In this document: piece after piece, positions 16,401 through 23,764 of the stretch
How the letters are laid out: every line of letters starts with the position of its first letter
How positions within the stretch are numbered: the stretch's first letter is position 1
Assembly (NCBI GenBank): GCA_017453305.1
Contig: JAFTKJ010000092.1
Span: 1 to 38,970, forward strand
Direction of reading: 5' to 3'
Length of the DNA: 38,970 nucleotides
DNA from: Clostridia bacterium
Lineage (GTDB): Bacteria > Bacillota > Clostridia > Oscillospirales > CAG-272
Position numbers and translations under genes: made by a program
Notes under the pieces: generated by a model
Seen by the model: only the letters and a program-made list of their open reading frames with translations
Told to the model about the DNA's origin: nothing
The model's database searches: none

Positions 16401-16928
16401 GGAAACTGCACCCACCGTGTCAACCGCGATCTGCTCACCTGCCAGAACGCCGGTGACAACAAGTGCGTCATCCGGAAGCGTTACCGGAACACCGGTGTAA
16501 GCATTTGCGGTGGGATTATATGCCACGGTTGCGGAAGCATCCTTGCCCCAGGAAAGCTCAATCGGCTTGATCTTTGCGGGCAGAGTCACGGTAGCGGTTT
16601 CGCCGTCTGCCGTGTAGGTCACGGTAATGACGTTGGCATCAGCCGCGTTCTTGGAGTCAAACTCCGCAGAAACAACGGTTGCCTGAACACCGCCAACAGT
16701 CACCTTGACGCCTGCTGCATTGATGGTAGCGGTTCCGTCATAGGTCTTGGTCCAACGGCCGTTTTCCAGAACGATGCCCGTAGATGGATCGAATTCGACC
16801 TTATCAGCGGCACTTCCGGCAAAGGCAAGGACGACCATGCAACAAACCATTACCGCAAGCATTGTCAATACGGCTGCGACTCGGATGATCTTTTTCTTGT
16901 TTGCAAGCTTAACATGTTGATTTTTCAT
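13419..16928 (-). CDS. Large membrane-anchored surface protein with acidic linker and conserved C-terminal domain
   Basis: A 1169-residue protein. Residues 1-40 form a signal peptide (KKK, then a hydrophobic stretch to AFAGSA). Residues 41-560 are beta-rich, with Ig/MBG-like repeats such as TKTYDGTATINAAGV and TVAYNPTANAYTGVPVTL, presumably outside the cell. One transmembrane helix spans about 565-595 and is followed by basic residues, so the rest should be cytosolic. It comprises a very acidic Ala/Glu-rich linker (600-970) ending in an Asp/Asn run (911-928), a basic boundary (RYRRSYLSRL), a compact domain (971-1115; KNALLSYKGVKNRISWNYES and LYLYMALDPEE) and a PVEET-repeat tail. I recall the C-terminal domain from other clostridial membrane proteins, but know no function. 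Monocistronic, with a perfect promoter and a strong terminator. Codon use is strongly biased, consistent with high expression. It could link the envelope to an internal partner (inference). Confidence 0.85.
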   Translation of the reverse strand: MKNQHVKLANKKKIIRVAAVLTMLAVMVCCMVVLAFAGSAADKVEFDPSTGIVLENGRWTKTYDGTATINAAGVKVTVGGVQATVVSAEFDSKNAADANVITVTYTADGETATVTLPAKIKPIELSWGKDASATVAYNPTANAYTGVPVTLPDDALVVTGVLAGEQIAVDTVGAVSFDSVTTADIVAYANVTLKAGNAATVASNYTVTPVKVLVSVTPVEIVKIDWSAAGYTFVYGDQGMYEITANGYASTEAGATAIPMKVLVQIGEGATVEYKTFDEAYAAGQYGQVKKGENETKYTVCACAPNELYTIAENITDATRSVSVSKVIYNVTMSDAEYLVKGDEANNSGLYQLMVQGAEGAFVPESALSKIVYTYYDEAGNEVSKTGVCNPGVYTVVATLPALIEGDFENAAFAATEVQATLTITATHLVLTVPGDVAGGMIIVNENGISNDLVAKLSIPEALNRNATRGFYVHKEYTLEISGAKSGETFRVYIPVDSALISNPNCEALTVNDLYIYDDAVGTKEAANKKYAVSLSEDGAYYVIDSYAPVNSITFMIAPEYHAPFWVTAPGIALIILLALLILVVIPLIVGLKLIAIERSGKNPVITIETEGNVPEVVPVVVPDKLDDADACLEDAIDNMADALNAEVAPAVDEETADVDATEAVAEAMNEMKDEASAIDLHEGEEPVDNSEADALAQAKADALAGDLEDSVDAAADESADVSDAVQAAVAAAMAENFNESADATDAIALIDEAEEISPEAFREVVDAIVADAMTATMELPEIAPAEESTEEAAAEQPTEEATAEEAEQELVVCAVVADSVAEAFEMVTVDGAAPKAVAGTTMDSIAEAVNNAAETHVPANWNEDMTDEVKTAIVEELAARLLGTDEPAEETPVEEVAAPAEEAAPVEASDEDNDNDDNDNDDDDNDTSFGAFGSMPLDFIDAVAEAERYNEMLEQERAGEVQLVTRYRRSYLSRLAQSQGNVQDYYNAIKNALLSYKGVKNRISWNYESFNLGRTQVAKFNAKTRTLYLYMALDPEELVDTKYGFNDMSSKKKYAAVPVLVKIKGDRKFKHALELITKLCEEKLQLPKKKVVEEIDYRVPFKTTEELVNEGTVKMMVAAVPMSWINGEAVAQEEPVVETPVEETPVEETPVEEVPAQAEVVEDENQNA
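13461..13520 (-). repeat. 15-bp tandem repeat encoding P-V-E-E-T units
   Basis: Four adjoining 15-nt units (13461-13475, 13476-13490, 13491-13505, 13506-13520), each a variant of GGGAGTTTCNTCNAC on the plus strand, encode the repeated Pro-Val-Glu-Glu-Thr tail of the surface protein. Slippage here could vary tail length without changing frame. Confidence 0.8.
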
Positions 16929-16964
16929 AGCTCATCAACCTTTCCATAAAAAAATTCGCGGCTG

Positions 16965-16991
16965 GGCGCACTGAATTTCAGGCACTGCGCC
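16965..16991 (-). promoter_or_regulatory. Stem-loop in the surface protein leader
   Basis: In the roughly 80-nt leader, GGCGCA pairs with TGCGCC and encloses an inner CTGAA/TTCAG stem with a 4-nt bulge. A T-run (TTTTTTT) follows about 10 nt later, just before the ribosome binding site. It may stabilise the mRNA or act as a weak attenuator. Confidence 0.35.
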
Positions 16992-17013
16992 ACGTGTTTT
17001 TATATTCTGTTTA

Positions 17014-17042
17014 ATTATACCACATCAAAACCATAATGTCAA
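17014..17042 (-). promoter_or_regulatory. Perfect consensus promoter of the surface protein gene
   Basis: TTGACA (17037-17042), 17-nt spacer and TATAAT (17014-17019) on the minus strand, with TGG before the -10 as an extended element. This is one of the strongest promoters in the window and fits an abundant envelope protein. Confidence 0.9.
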
Positions 17043-17051
17043 CACATTTTT

Positions 17052-17080
17052 TTGCAATTTCTTTCTCTTTTTCATAAAAA
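17052..17080 (+). promoter_or_regulatory. Possible promoter of the glycosyltransferase/CsaB-rarA transcript
   Basis: TTGCAA (17052-17057), 17-nt pyrimidine-rich spacer and TAAAAA (17075-17080). This is the best plus-strand match in the 200 nt before the GTG start, but both elements deviate from consensus. The rest of that stretch is T-rich and shows nothing else clear. Confidence 0.3.
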
Positions 17081-17243
17081 AGCATTCTTTTTTTCGCCGA
17101 AAACGCACAGATGTACTGCAAAAGTATAAAAGTCTCTCCCTTTTTTCCAACATTTTCCTATTCGCTTCTTAAAGTGGAAAGAGCATGCCTCACGAATAAT
17201 CCGCCCCCATTGGGAAAAACTTGTAGGGAAAGGAGGCGAGGAC

Positions 17244-19451
17244 GTGAAAATTTTACTCTTGACCGACCGCCTTGGGACAGGAGGAGCAGAAACGCACATT
17301 GCTACCCTTGCTCTGGAATTACGGCGCAAAAATGCGGACGTATGTGTGCTTTCCGCAGGGGGAAGGACCTCTACACTTTTGGAGCGCATGGGAATCCGAC
17401 AGATCCGCATGCCCCTCCTGACGCATAATCCGTTTCGGCTCCTCACTCTACGCCGCCGCATCCGACGCCTGATCCGCACCGAAAAATTCGACGTCTTACA
17501 TGCACATGCGCGCATCCCTGCCTTTTTAATTCGTAATTTCAGAAAATATGGCTGTACCGAGGTCGTTACAGTGCACGCGAGGTTCAAAAGCACCGTTTTT
17601 TTACGGCATATCTGCAATTGGGGTGAGCATACCATTGCAGTCAGCGAGGATCTGCGCACGTATTTGCAAGAGGTTTATCACATTCCTCCGCAACGCATTA
17701 CAGTTATCCCAAACGGAATTGACTTGCAACGCTTTTCCCCTCCTACCGACAAGCAAGAGAGCGAAACGCCATCCGTTCTTTTTGCAAGTCGATTGGACGG
17801 AGATTGCTCACTGGGAGCAGAACTGCTCTGCTCGATTGCTCCTTCTCTCGCCCGCCGTTTTCCACATCTTCACATCACCATTGCAGGAGGAGGCAATCGC
17901 ATGGCGGATCTGCAAAAAGCAGCAGAGCAAGCCAACCGCAAGCTCGGATTTTCCTGCATCACGCTGTGCGGCGAGGTAGAATCGATGGCGTCCTTGATGC
18001 GCGCGCACAACGTGTTTGTCGGAGTTTCCCGTGCCGCTTTGGAAGCGGCGGCGTGCGGCTGTGCCGTTGTGCTTTGCGGAAACGAGGGATATCTTGGAAT
18101 TCTGAACGGTGAGACCTTCCCCTTGGCTTCTCTCTCGAATTTTTGCTGCCGCGGAGAGCACAGTGCGACCGAAGAGGCTTTGAAACGAGACCTTGCCACG
18201 CTGTTGGAATCTCCGCAAGAGCGTTACCGCTGTACCGACGAATGCGCCGAAGCCTTGAAAGCTCACTTTGACGCGCGACGCACCTCTGCCGAGACCTTTG
18301 CCTTATATTGCCGCGCGCTTCACGTTCCAACCACAAAAACGGTCACCATTGGTGGATATTTCGGGTGTGGGAACATGGGAGACGACGCAATTTTGCAAGC
18401 CTTTCTTGCGCAGATGAAACATCAAGCCCCCGGGGTGCGTGTGCTTGCGCTGACCGGGAAGCCAAGGAAGGATCGCCGCCGTTTCGGCATTCTCTGCTAC
18501 GGCAGAAAGAACCCCTTCGGCATTATTTTTGCATTCCTGCGCTCAACCGCTTTTTTGTGTGGCGGCGGTTCTTTGCTTCAAAATTTGACGGGCAAGCTAT
18601 CCTTATTCTATTACTTGACGCTTTTGCGTGTTGCTCGGTTGTGCGGTGCCACTCCCATCCTCTATGCAGCAGGCATCGGACCGATTTACGGAAAGCGTTC
18701 TCGTGCACGCACGTACCGCGTTTTACAACGGTGCACCTATATTGGAGTGAGGGATTACGAGTCACAACAAAAGGTGCTCATCGGCGATATCGACCGCGCC
18801 CGGGTGCATCTTGGAGCCGATCCGGCACTTTTGTTGCCTCCTCCTCCGCTCTCTCGCACACACGCGACCCTGCATGCATTGGGGATTGAACCGCATCAAC
18901 GTTACGTTTGCGCCGTTCTGCGCACCGACAGCATGAATGCAGAAGCACAGCAGATTACAGTTGCCGCCTTGCGCATGCTTTGCAAACGGCATGGCTTTTT
19001 TCCACTTTTCATCTGTCTGGATCCGCACGATCAAAAAGCCAATGCGCAAGCCGTCGATCGCATTGGCGGTGCCCTGCTTCTGCCTTGCGAACCCGGTGAC
19101 GTCCTTGCCGTATTGCACAACGCCGCCTTTCTCCTTACCATGCGGTTGCACGCGCTGATTTTTGCCACTGCAGTTGCCACACCCGCAATTGGAATCGCTT
19201 GCAACGATGACCCTAAAATCGCATCCTTTGCACGGCTGTGCGGTCAAGAATGCATCCCACGCGAGGAGCTTTCCGTTGCGTCCTTGGTTGCAAAATGTGA
19301 GCAAATGTACGAACACAGAGATTCTTTACGTCCGATTTTGTTGGATGCTGTTGCCGATTTGCAAAAAAAAGCGCAAAAAGACCTTGAAAATATCGTAACG
19401 ATGGTTTATAATATAAATCGGTATGATAAGAAAAGTGAGGACATGACATGA
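17244..19451 (+). CDS. Fusion: GT4-type glycosyltransferase with CsaB polysaccharide pyruvyltransferase
   Basis: A 735-residue two-enzyme fusion. Residues 1-360 form a GT-B glycosyltransferase: TDRLGTGGAETHI (7-19) is the acceptor-side GG loop, FDVLHAHAR and VIPNGIDLQRF follow, and VSRAALEAAACG (261-272) is the donor-side segment. Residues 365-730 match CsaB, the enzyme that adds ketal pyruvate to secondary cell-wall polysaccharide: IGGYFGCGNMGDDAIL (369-384), FLCGGGSLLQN, YAAGIGPIYG, and LTMRLHALIFA near the end. Pyruvylated polysaccharide is the usual anchor for SLH-domain surface proteins. The GTG start is supported by AAAGGAGG 7 nt upstream. It overlaps rarA by 4 bp. It probably builds and pyruvylates an envelope polysaccharide at the inner membrane face; a WecG/TagA enzyme is encoded nearby on the other strand. 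Confidence 0.9.
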   Translation: MKILLLTDRLGTGGAETHIATLALELRRKNADVCVLSAGGRTSTLLERMGIRQIRMPLLTHNPFRLLTLRRRIRRLIRTEKFDVLHAHARIPAFLIRNFRKYGCTEVVTVHARFKSTVFLRHICNWGEHTIAVSEDLRTYLQEVYHIPPQRITVIPNGIDLQRFSPPTDKQESETPSVLFASRLDGDCSLGAELLCSIAPSLARRFPHLHITIAGGGNRMADLQKAAEQANRKLGFSCITLCGEVESMASLMRAHNVFVGVSRAALEAAACGCAVVLCGNEGYLGILNGETFPLASLSNFCCRGEHSATEEALKRDLATLLESPQERYRCTDECAEALKAHFDARRTSAETFALYCRALHVPTTKTVTIGGYFGCGNMGDDAILQAFLAQMKHQAPGVRVLALTGKPRKDRRRFGILCYGRKNPFGIIFAFLRSTAFLCGGGSLLQNLTGKLSLFYYLTLLRVARLCGATPILYAAGIGPIYGKRSRARTYRVLQRCTYIGVRDYESQQKVLIGDIDRARVHLGADPALLLPPPPLSRTHATLHALGIEPHQRYVCAVLRTDSMNAEAQQITVAALRMLCKRHGFFPLFICLDPHDQKANAQAVDRIGGALLLPCEPGDVLAVLHNAAFLLTMRLHALIFATAVATPAIGIACNDDPKIASFARLCGQECIPREELSVASLVAKCEQMYEHRDSLRPILLDAVADLQKKAQKDLENIVTMVYNINRYDKKSEDMT

Positions 19452-20668
19452 AACACGCACAGCTTGCCGATCTCCTGCGCCCTACCGACCTTGACGGTAT
19501 TGTCGGTCAGGAGCATTTGTTTGGGGAACGCGGTGTCGTTCGCCGCATGCTTTCGGGCGGACGTATTACCAACATGATCTTTTACGGCCCTCCCGGCACG
19601 GGAAAAACAACGGCGGCATCCATCATTGCCAAGCTTTCGGGCATGACCTTCCGCAAGCTCAACGCCACCTCGGCGTCACTGTCGGATATCAAGGACATCC
19701 TGCAGGAAACGGGCAATCTGTTTGGCGCGGACGGTATTTTGCTGTATCTGGACGAGATCCAATACTTTAACCGCAAGCAGCAGCAATCACTTCTGGAATA
19801 TATCGAGGACGGTCGCATCACCCTCATTGCCTCCACCACCGAAAATCCGCATTTCTTCGTTTATAACGCCATTCTGTCGCGTTCCTCCCTGTTTGAGTTC
19901 AAGCCCGTTTCCCCCTCACAAATGCGCCCCGTGTTGCATCGCGCATTGGCATATCTCAATGAGGAAAACGGATTGAACAAGACCGTTTCGGACGAGATCT
20001 GCGACTATATCGGGCATTGCGCGCGCGGTGACGTGCGTCATTCGGTGGTACTGTTTGAAAACGCCTACCACACCGCCGATGAGGTGATCGAAAAGGAGCA
20101 CGTGGACAGCTTTGACAGCTCGGTGGGCAATTTTAACGACGACACGCACTACGATTTGCTCTCCTGCCTGCAAAAATCCATTCGTGGATCCGATCCCGAC
20201 GCCGCCGTTTTTTACCTTGCAAAGCTTTTGCTGGCAGGCGAGCTGCTTTCGGTGTGCAGACGCCTGCAGGTCATCGCCTCCGAGGATATCGGACTTGCCT
20301 ACCCCATGGCGGCGGCGATCACGCGCGCCTGCTGTGAGTCGGCAAAGGAGCTTGGAATGCCGGAAGCCCAGATTCCGCTTGCCAACGCCGCCATCATGCT
20401 TGCCACCGCCCCAAAATCCAACGCCGCGGATATGGCGGTGCACGCCGCCGCCGAATGCGTGCAGGCAGGAAAAGGCATCAACGTCCCCCTACATCTGCAA
20501 AGCCCCCTCTTTAAAGGATACAAATATCCGCATGACTACGAAAACCACTACGTGTCGCAGCAATACCTTCCCGACGATCTCAGGGGCAGCGTCTTTTATC
20601 ATCCGGGTCCGAACAAGACCGAGCAAGCTGCGGCAGAATATTGGAAAAAGATCAAGGGGAATCCATGA
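19448..20668 (+). CDS. rarA: Replication-associated recombination protein A, AAA ATPase
   Basis: A 406-residue RarA/MgsA protein, a clamp-loader-like ATPase acting at stalled replication forks. Walker A is GPPGTGKTT (47-55), Walker B LLYLDEIQ (98-105), sensor 1 is STTENP and the arginine-finger segment is SRSSLFEF. The C-terminal tetramerisation domain includes ASEDIGLAYP and KGYKYPHDYENHYVSQQYLP, highly typical of the family. It starts within the end of the preceding gene (ATGA overlap) and overlaps the DUF523 gene by another ATGA, so the three are translationally coupled. The link with cell-wall glycosylation appears positional only. Confidence 0.96.
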   Translation: MKHAQLADLLRPTDLDGIVGQEHLFGERGVVRRMLSGGRITNMIFYGPPGTGKTTAASIIAKLSGMTFRKLNATSASLSDIKDILQETGNLFGADGILLYLDEIQYFNRKQQQSLLEYIEDGRITLIASTTENPHFFVYNAILSRSSLFEFKPVSPSQMRPVLHRALAYLNEENGLNKTVSDEICDYIGHCARGDVRHSVVLFENAYHTADEVIEKEHVDSFDSSVGNFNDDTHYDLLSCLQKSIRGSDPDAAVFYLAKLLLAGELLSVCRRLQVIASEDIGLAYPMAAAITRACCESAKELGMPEAQIPLANAAIMLATAPKSNAADMAVHAAAECVQAGKGINVPLHLQSPLFKGYKYPHDYENHYVSQQYLPDDLRGSVFYHPGPNKTEQAAAEYWKKIKGNP

Positions 20669-21102
20669 AAAAGATATTGGTCAGCGCCTGCCTGTTGGGG
20701 GATGCCTGCCGCTATGACGGTAAAAGCAAGCCCTCGCCCGCAGTAATCGCTTTGCGCAAGAAATATGAGCTTATTCCCGTGTGTCCAGAGGTCATGGGTG
20801 GGTTGCCTACACCGCGTATGCCGTCCGAGATCTGCGGTACGCGCGTTGTAATGAAGGACGGCACCGACGTGACACAAAATTACGAGGCAGGGGCGCAAAT
20901 TGCCCTGCGCATGGCACGTGAACACGGTTGCACGGTTGCAGTGCTCAAAGAAAGAAGCCCCTCCTGCGGGAGCGGCTTAATTCACAACGGGCTGTTTGAT
21001 GGCGGCATGACCGACGGTGACGGCATCACAGCGCGTCTGCTGAAGGCAAACGGCATCCGCGTACTGGGCGAGAGCGAGATCACCTCTCTTTTGGAGGATT
21101 GA
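20665..21102 (+). CDS. DUF523 (YbbK-like) protein
   Basis: A 145-residue protein. The start MKKILVSACLLG at 20665 matches the family start and overlaps the rarA stop as ATGA; AAGGGGA precedes it. Conserved features are SACLLG, CRYDG, PVCPEVMGGLPTPR and KERSPSCG, with Cys residues resembling a metal or thiol site. The family is widespread in bacteria and its biochemical role is not settled. Its last 23 bp overlap the convergent glycosyltransferase gene. Confidence 0.88.
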   Translation: MKKILVSACLLGDACRYDGKSKPSPAVIALRKKYELIPVCPEVMGGLPTPRMPSEICGTRVVMKDGTDVTQNYEAGAQIALRMAREHGCTVAVLKERSPSCGSGLIHNGLFDGGMTDGDGITARLLKANGIRVLGESEITSLLED

Positions 21103-21826
21103 GCATCGCATTTCGCGGTACGTGCCGCAAAAAGGACACCATCCTTGGAATTGACGCCATGCGTCGAGGCTGACAAAGCATGCGCCACGCCCACTCCAAC
21201 CCCATACCCGAGAAGAGTGCAGGCGCGCGACGAAGCCGCCCCGACCAAACGTCAAGACTTCCACCAAGCCCTGCTATCACTTGAATATCTTCTAATAAAT
21301 GAAGATTATCAACGATCCAACGCTCCTGCAAAGGAAAGCCGAGGCAAACGAATAAAATATGAGGACGGCACGCGCGGATATACGAGATCACACGCACGTT
21401 TTCCGCTCCGTTCCGATCAAAGTAGCCCCACGTTGTGCCGCAAATGCACAGACGTGGGTGCTTTTTTTGCAATTCCCGCGCGGCTGTGTCTGCCACACCC
21501 TCTCCGCCGCCCAGCAAAAATACGCGCAAGCCGCGCGCCTCGGCGGTAGCGATCAAGCTCTCGCCAAAATCAATTCCCGCCACGCGTGCGTCAAGTGGTG
21601 TCCCCTGCTTTTTTGCCGCCAGCAAAACACCGGCGCCGTCGGGAAGCGAGAGCGAGGATCGGTTGAGCAGATCGCGCAGAGTATCGTCGCGCCGACATTG
21701 CTCCAGCATGATCGCATTGGGCGTAAAGACCACGCATGGCTCGCCCGTTTCGGTCAATGCCTCCTCAATTGCCCTTTGCAAGGTCGTACCGTCAATTTTG
21801 ACACCGTATATCCGAATTTGTCCCAT
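21080..21826 (-). CDS. WecG/TagA/CpsF-family glycosyltransferase
   Basis: A 248-residue GT26 enzyme related to TagA and WecG, which transfer N-acetylmannosamine (or a uronic form) onto undecaprenyl-PP-GlcNAc at the membrane. Motifs are VVFTPNAIML (32-41), PDGAGVLLA (62-70) with the presumed catalytic Asp63, FLLGGGEGVADTAA, and LFVCLGFPLQERWI. The C-terminus LFSGMGLEWAWRMLCQPRRM is the usual basic membrane-contact segment. Start supported by GAGGTGG. The 3' end overlaps the convergent DUF523 gene by 23 bp. With the glycosyltransferase/CsaB fusion, it points to a secondary cell-wall polysaccharide pathway in this region. Confidence 0.9.
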   Translation of the reverse strand: MGQIRIYGVKIDGTTLQRAIEEALTETGEPCVVFTPNAIMLEQCRRDDTLRDLLNRSSLSLPDGAGVLLAAKKQGTPLDARVAGIDFGESLIATAEARGLRVFLLGGGEGVADTAARELQKKHPRLCICGTTWGYFDRNGAENVRVISYIRACRPHILFVCLGFPLQERWIVDNLHLLEDIQVIAGLGGSLDVWSGRLRRAPALFSGMGLEWAWRMLCQPRRMASIPRMVSFLRHVPRNAMLNPPKER

Positions 21827-21912
21827 TGTTCCACCTCAATTCCTTTGATGGGATTAGTTTCCCGCATTTTTTGCTCCGCATTCCCAAACAGGATCGGCAA
21901 AATTCTGCCAAA

Positions 21913-21952
21913 AAAGGACCGCCGAGAGCGACCAAACGGTTACTCTCGGCGG
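21913..21952 (-). terminator. Terminator of the first sigma factor gene (shared hairpin type)
   Basis: CCGCCGAGAG pairs with CTCTCGGCGG, with an inner ACC/GGT pair, and is followed on the minus strand by a run of six T. It closely resembles the hairpins after the other two sigma genes. Confidence 0.9.
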
Positions 21953-21969
21953 TGATTCTATTTTGTTGA

Positions 21970-23619
21970 TTACGGCATATTAAAGTATGCGCCAACAGAA
22001 GGTGATGTGTTTTCATCATATTTTAGCCATCCGCTTGCGAGTGCATACTTAACAACATATCCCAGCGTATGACTTGTTGTACATATCGATTCAAGCAATG
22101 CATTAACTGTCCTTTCGTCGTCTCGGAGACACTTTGGAAGATCCGAAACGAGAATTTCACGAACCGAGTTATTGATTTTTTCAATTGTTTGCAAAATGCT
22201 TTCGTTTAACTTGCCTCTAACATTGGAGTGCTGGATAAAATCCGAACTGAATTTTTCCTTTTTACAAAACTTTAAAAACGCTTGACATGTACTTTGCTTT
22301 ATAACTGTCACGTTCGGAATATACTTGTCTTCTTTTTTTGCGACATATCCATAATTGATAAGTTTTTCTCTAACAGCCTCGTTCTTGGCTTTCTTGTTTT
22401 CCACAATAAGCCGCAGTTCGTGAGCCTCATCCTTGGTAAGGTTTGCTGGGGTTCTGTTTTGAATTCCGCAATACCCAAAACGGTAATGCACAAAGCCTTC
22501 ATACTGACAGTGGAAGCCTACCGTATCGGGGCAAAAATCGCACTTTTCAAAACCTACAACATCCCAAATGCCTCTGTTTTGTCTTGGCGTGTTGCCAAGT
22601 TTGTCTTTTGGAGAGTTACCACATAGTGAATACAAGCTTTTATAAAAATCCATCAGCAACATCCATTTGGCTTCCTCATAGCTCTGATACTCACCGTAAT
22701 AACAAAGACCTGCTTCTTGGTATTGCGCCATCAACCTATCGATATCTTCCGTTATAAGTGCAATTAACTGAGGTAATATGCCTTCATAGTAAAAATGGAT
22801 TTTTTGCTGTGCCTCGCGACTGATGATCGGGAAGTTCGTTTCATATCTGTCACCGCTTTTGACAAGCAACGTTTGTGCTGTCAAATGCTTTACCGCATCT
22901 TCCATGTATGGCAAAGCAACTCCCACCTCTATAGCAAGTTCCTCCACCGTCATAGGATTGTCGTAACACGCAAGGAAAATATTCTGGTTCAGCTTGGGAT
23001 CCATCAAAGTCCACGGCTGACCGAGCTCACCGGGAGCAGTGCAAATATTTGAATATACGATTTCTTCGGGATTATAACTGCGTTTTCCAAATTCTCTTGC
23101 CATATTCATACCTTCTTTCAATATGATTCTTGCACGGTGAAGTCTTTGCTGAACCGCGCTTATGGAAAGTGACAGCGATGATGCAATGTCACGAACGCTC
23201 TTGTTCTCGATGTAATAGGCAACGACAATATTGCGATAATCGCTTTTGATGAACGCCAGCTCACGCCGAAGCAGAGCCATTTGCTCTGTATATATCATTT
23301 CATCAAGAATATTTTCGCTTTCATCCTCGATTTCATAATCGCCGATATCGGAACCGGTTACCGATTCGTTTCGATTATGCTTTTCTTTTGCCCATACCGA
23401 ATAACGGTTACGCGCGATCTGCCATACCCATGCCGAAAAGCTTGTTGGTATCGTGCCTTTGTTCAAAGCCGTGATGATCTGAAGTGCTATATCTTGCGTC
23501 AGATCTTCAGCTTCGGTATGGCTTCCTGTCTTTTTCAAACAGAAGTAAAACAGCTTCTCCATATAGTTTTCGGCAAACTCGTTTATGAGCTGATAGCGCA
23601 TTTTGTTCGTTTCCTGCAT
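21970..23619 (-). CDS. ECF-type sigma factor with long C-terminal sensor-like extension (copy 1)
   Basis: 549 residues. Sigma region 2 spans about 8-80 (EAEDLTQDIALQ, FSAWVWQIARNRYSVW) and region 4 about 112-166 with helix-turn-helix SLSLSISAVQQRLHRAR. A normal ECF sigma ends here; this one continues for about 380 residues. The extension has a winged-helix-like segment (219-268, TVEELAIEVGVALPYMEDAV), a helical part with YQSYEEAKWMLLM, a GIWDVVGFE strand, CDFC (Cys360, Cys363) followed by YCGIQNRTP (Cys384), and a second wHTH-like segment (LINYGYVAKKEDKYIP). The ATG at 23619 is chosen for its GGAGG site 7 nt upstream. It has its own operator-containing promoter and hairpin terminator. I do not recognise a described ECF group. 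A ligand- or metal-responsive sigma factor without an anti-sigma is inferred. Confidence 0.85.
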   Translation of the reverse strand: MQETNKMRYQLINEFAENYMEKLFYFCLKKTGSHTEAEDLTQDIALQIITALNKGTIPTSFSAWVWQIARNRYSVWAKEKHNRNESVTGSDIGDYEIEDESENILDEMIYTEQMALLRRELAFIKSDYRNIVVAYYIENKSVRDIASSLSLSISAVQQRLHRARIILKEGMNMAREFGKRSYNPEEIVYSNICTAPGELGQPWTLMDPKLNQNIFLACYDNPMTVEELAIEVGVALPYMEDAVKHLTAQTLLVKSGDRYETNFPIISREAQQKIHFYYEGILPQLIALITEDIDRLMAQYQEAGLCYYGEYQSYEEAKWMLLMDFYKSLYSLCGNSPKDKLGNTPRQNRGIWDVVGFEKCDFCPDTVGFHCQYEGFVHYRFGYCGIQNRTPANLTKDEAHELRLIVENKKAKNEAVREKLINYGYVAKKEDKYIPNVTVIKQSTCQAFLKFCKKEKFSSDFIQHSNVRGKLNESILQTIEKINNSVREILVSDLPKCLRDDERTVNALLESICTTSHTLGYVVKYALASGWLKYDENTSPSVGAYFNMP

Positions 23620-23684
23620 TTTCTCGCCTCCTTTCACCCATATAGTGTGGCATTTCTCGAATTGCTGACAAGATTATTGAAAAT

Positions 23685-23713
23685 ATTATAACATAAATTT
23701 ATGAATTAGTCTA
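23685..23713 (-). promoter_or_regulatory. Promoter of sigma copy 1 with palindromic spacer
   Basis: On the minus strand TAGACT (23708-23713), 17-nt spacer and TATAAT (23685-23690). The spacer contains the 12-bp palindrome CATAAATTTATG (23692-23703). The same arrangement occurs before sigma copy 2 with a paired change in the palindrome, so this is a likely operator. Confidence 0.75.
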
Positions 23714-23722
23714 TACCAAAAG

Positions 23723-23758
23723 CCGCCGAGAGCGATCAAATACGGTCGCTCTCGGCGG
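23723..23758 (-). terminator. Terminator of the second sigma factor gene (shared hairpin type)
   Basis: CCGCCGAGAGCGA (23723-23735) pairs with TCGCTCTCGGCGG (23746-23758) without mismatch, followed on the minus strand by CTTTTGG. It lies between the stop of copy 2 and the promoter of copy 1. Confidence 0.9.
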
Positions 23759-23764
23759 TGATTC

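Noticed and set aside
13410-16949. Open frame of 1179 codons on the plus strand, antisense to the whole surface protein gene
   Set aside because: It lies directly opposite a gene with a signal peptide, membrane helix, promoter and terminator. The antisense product is a low-complexity Gly/Cys/Asn-rich string, as expected from the biased codons of the real gene.
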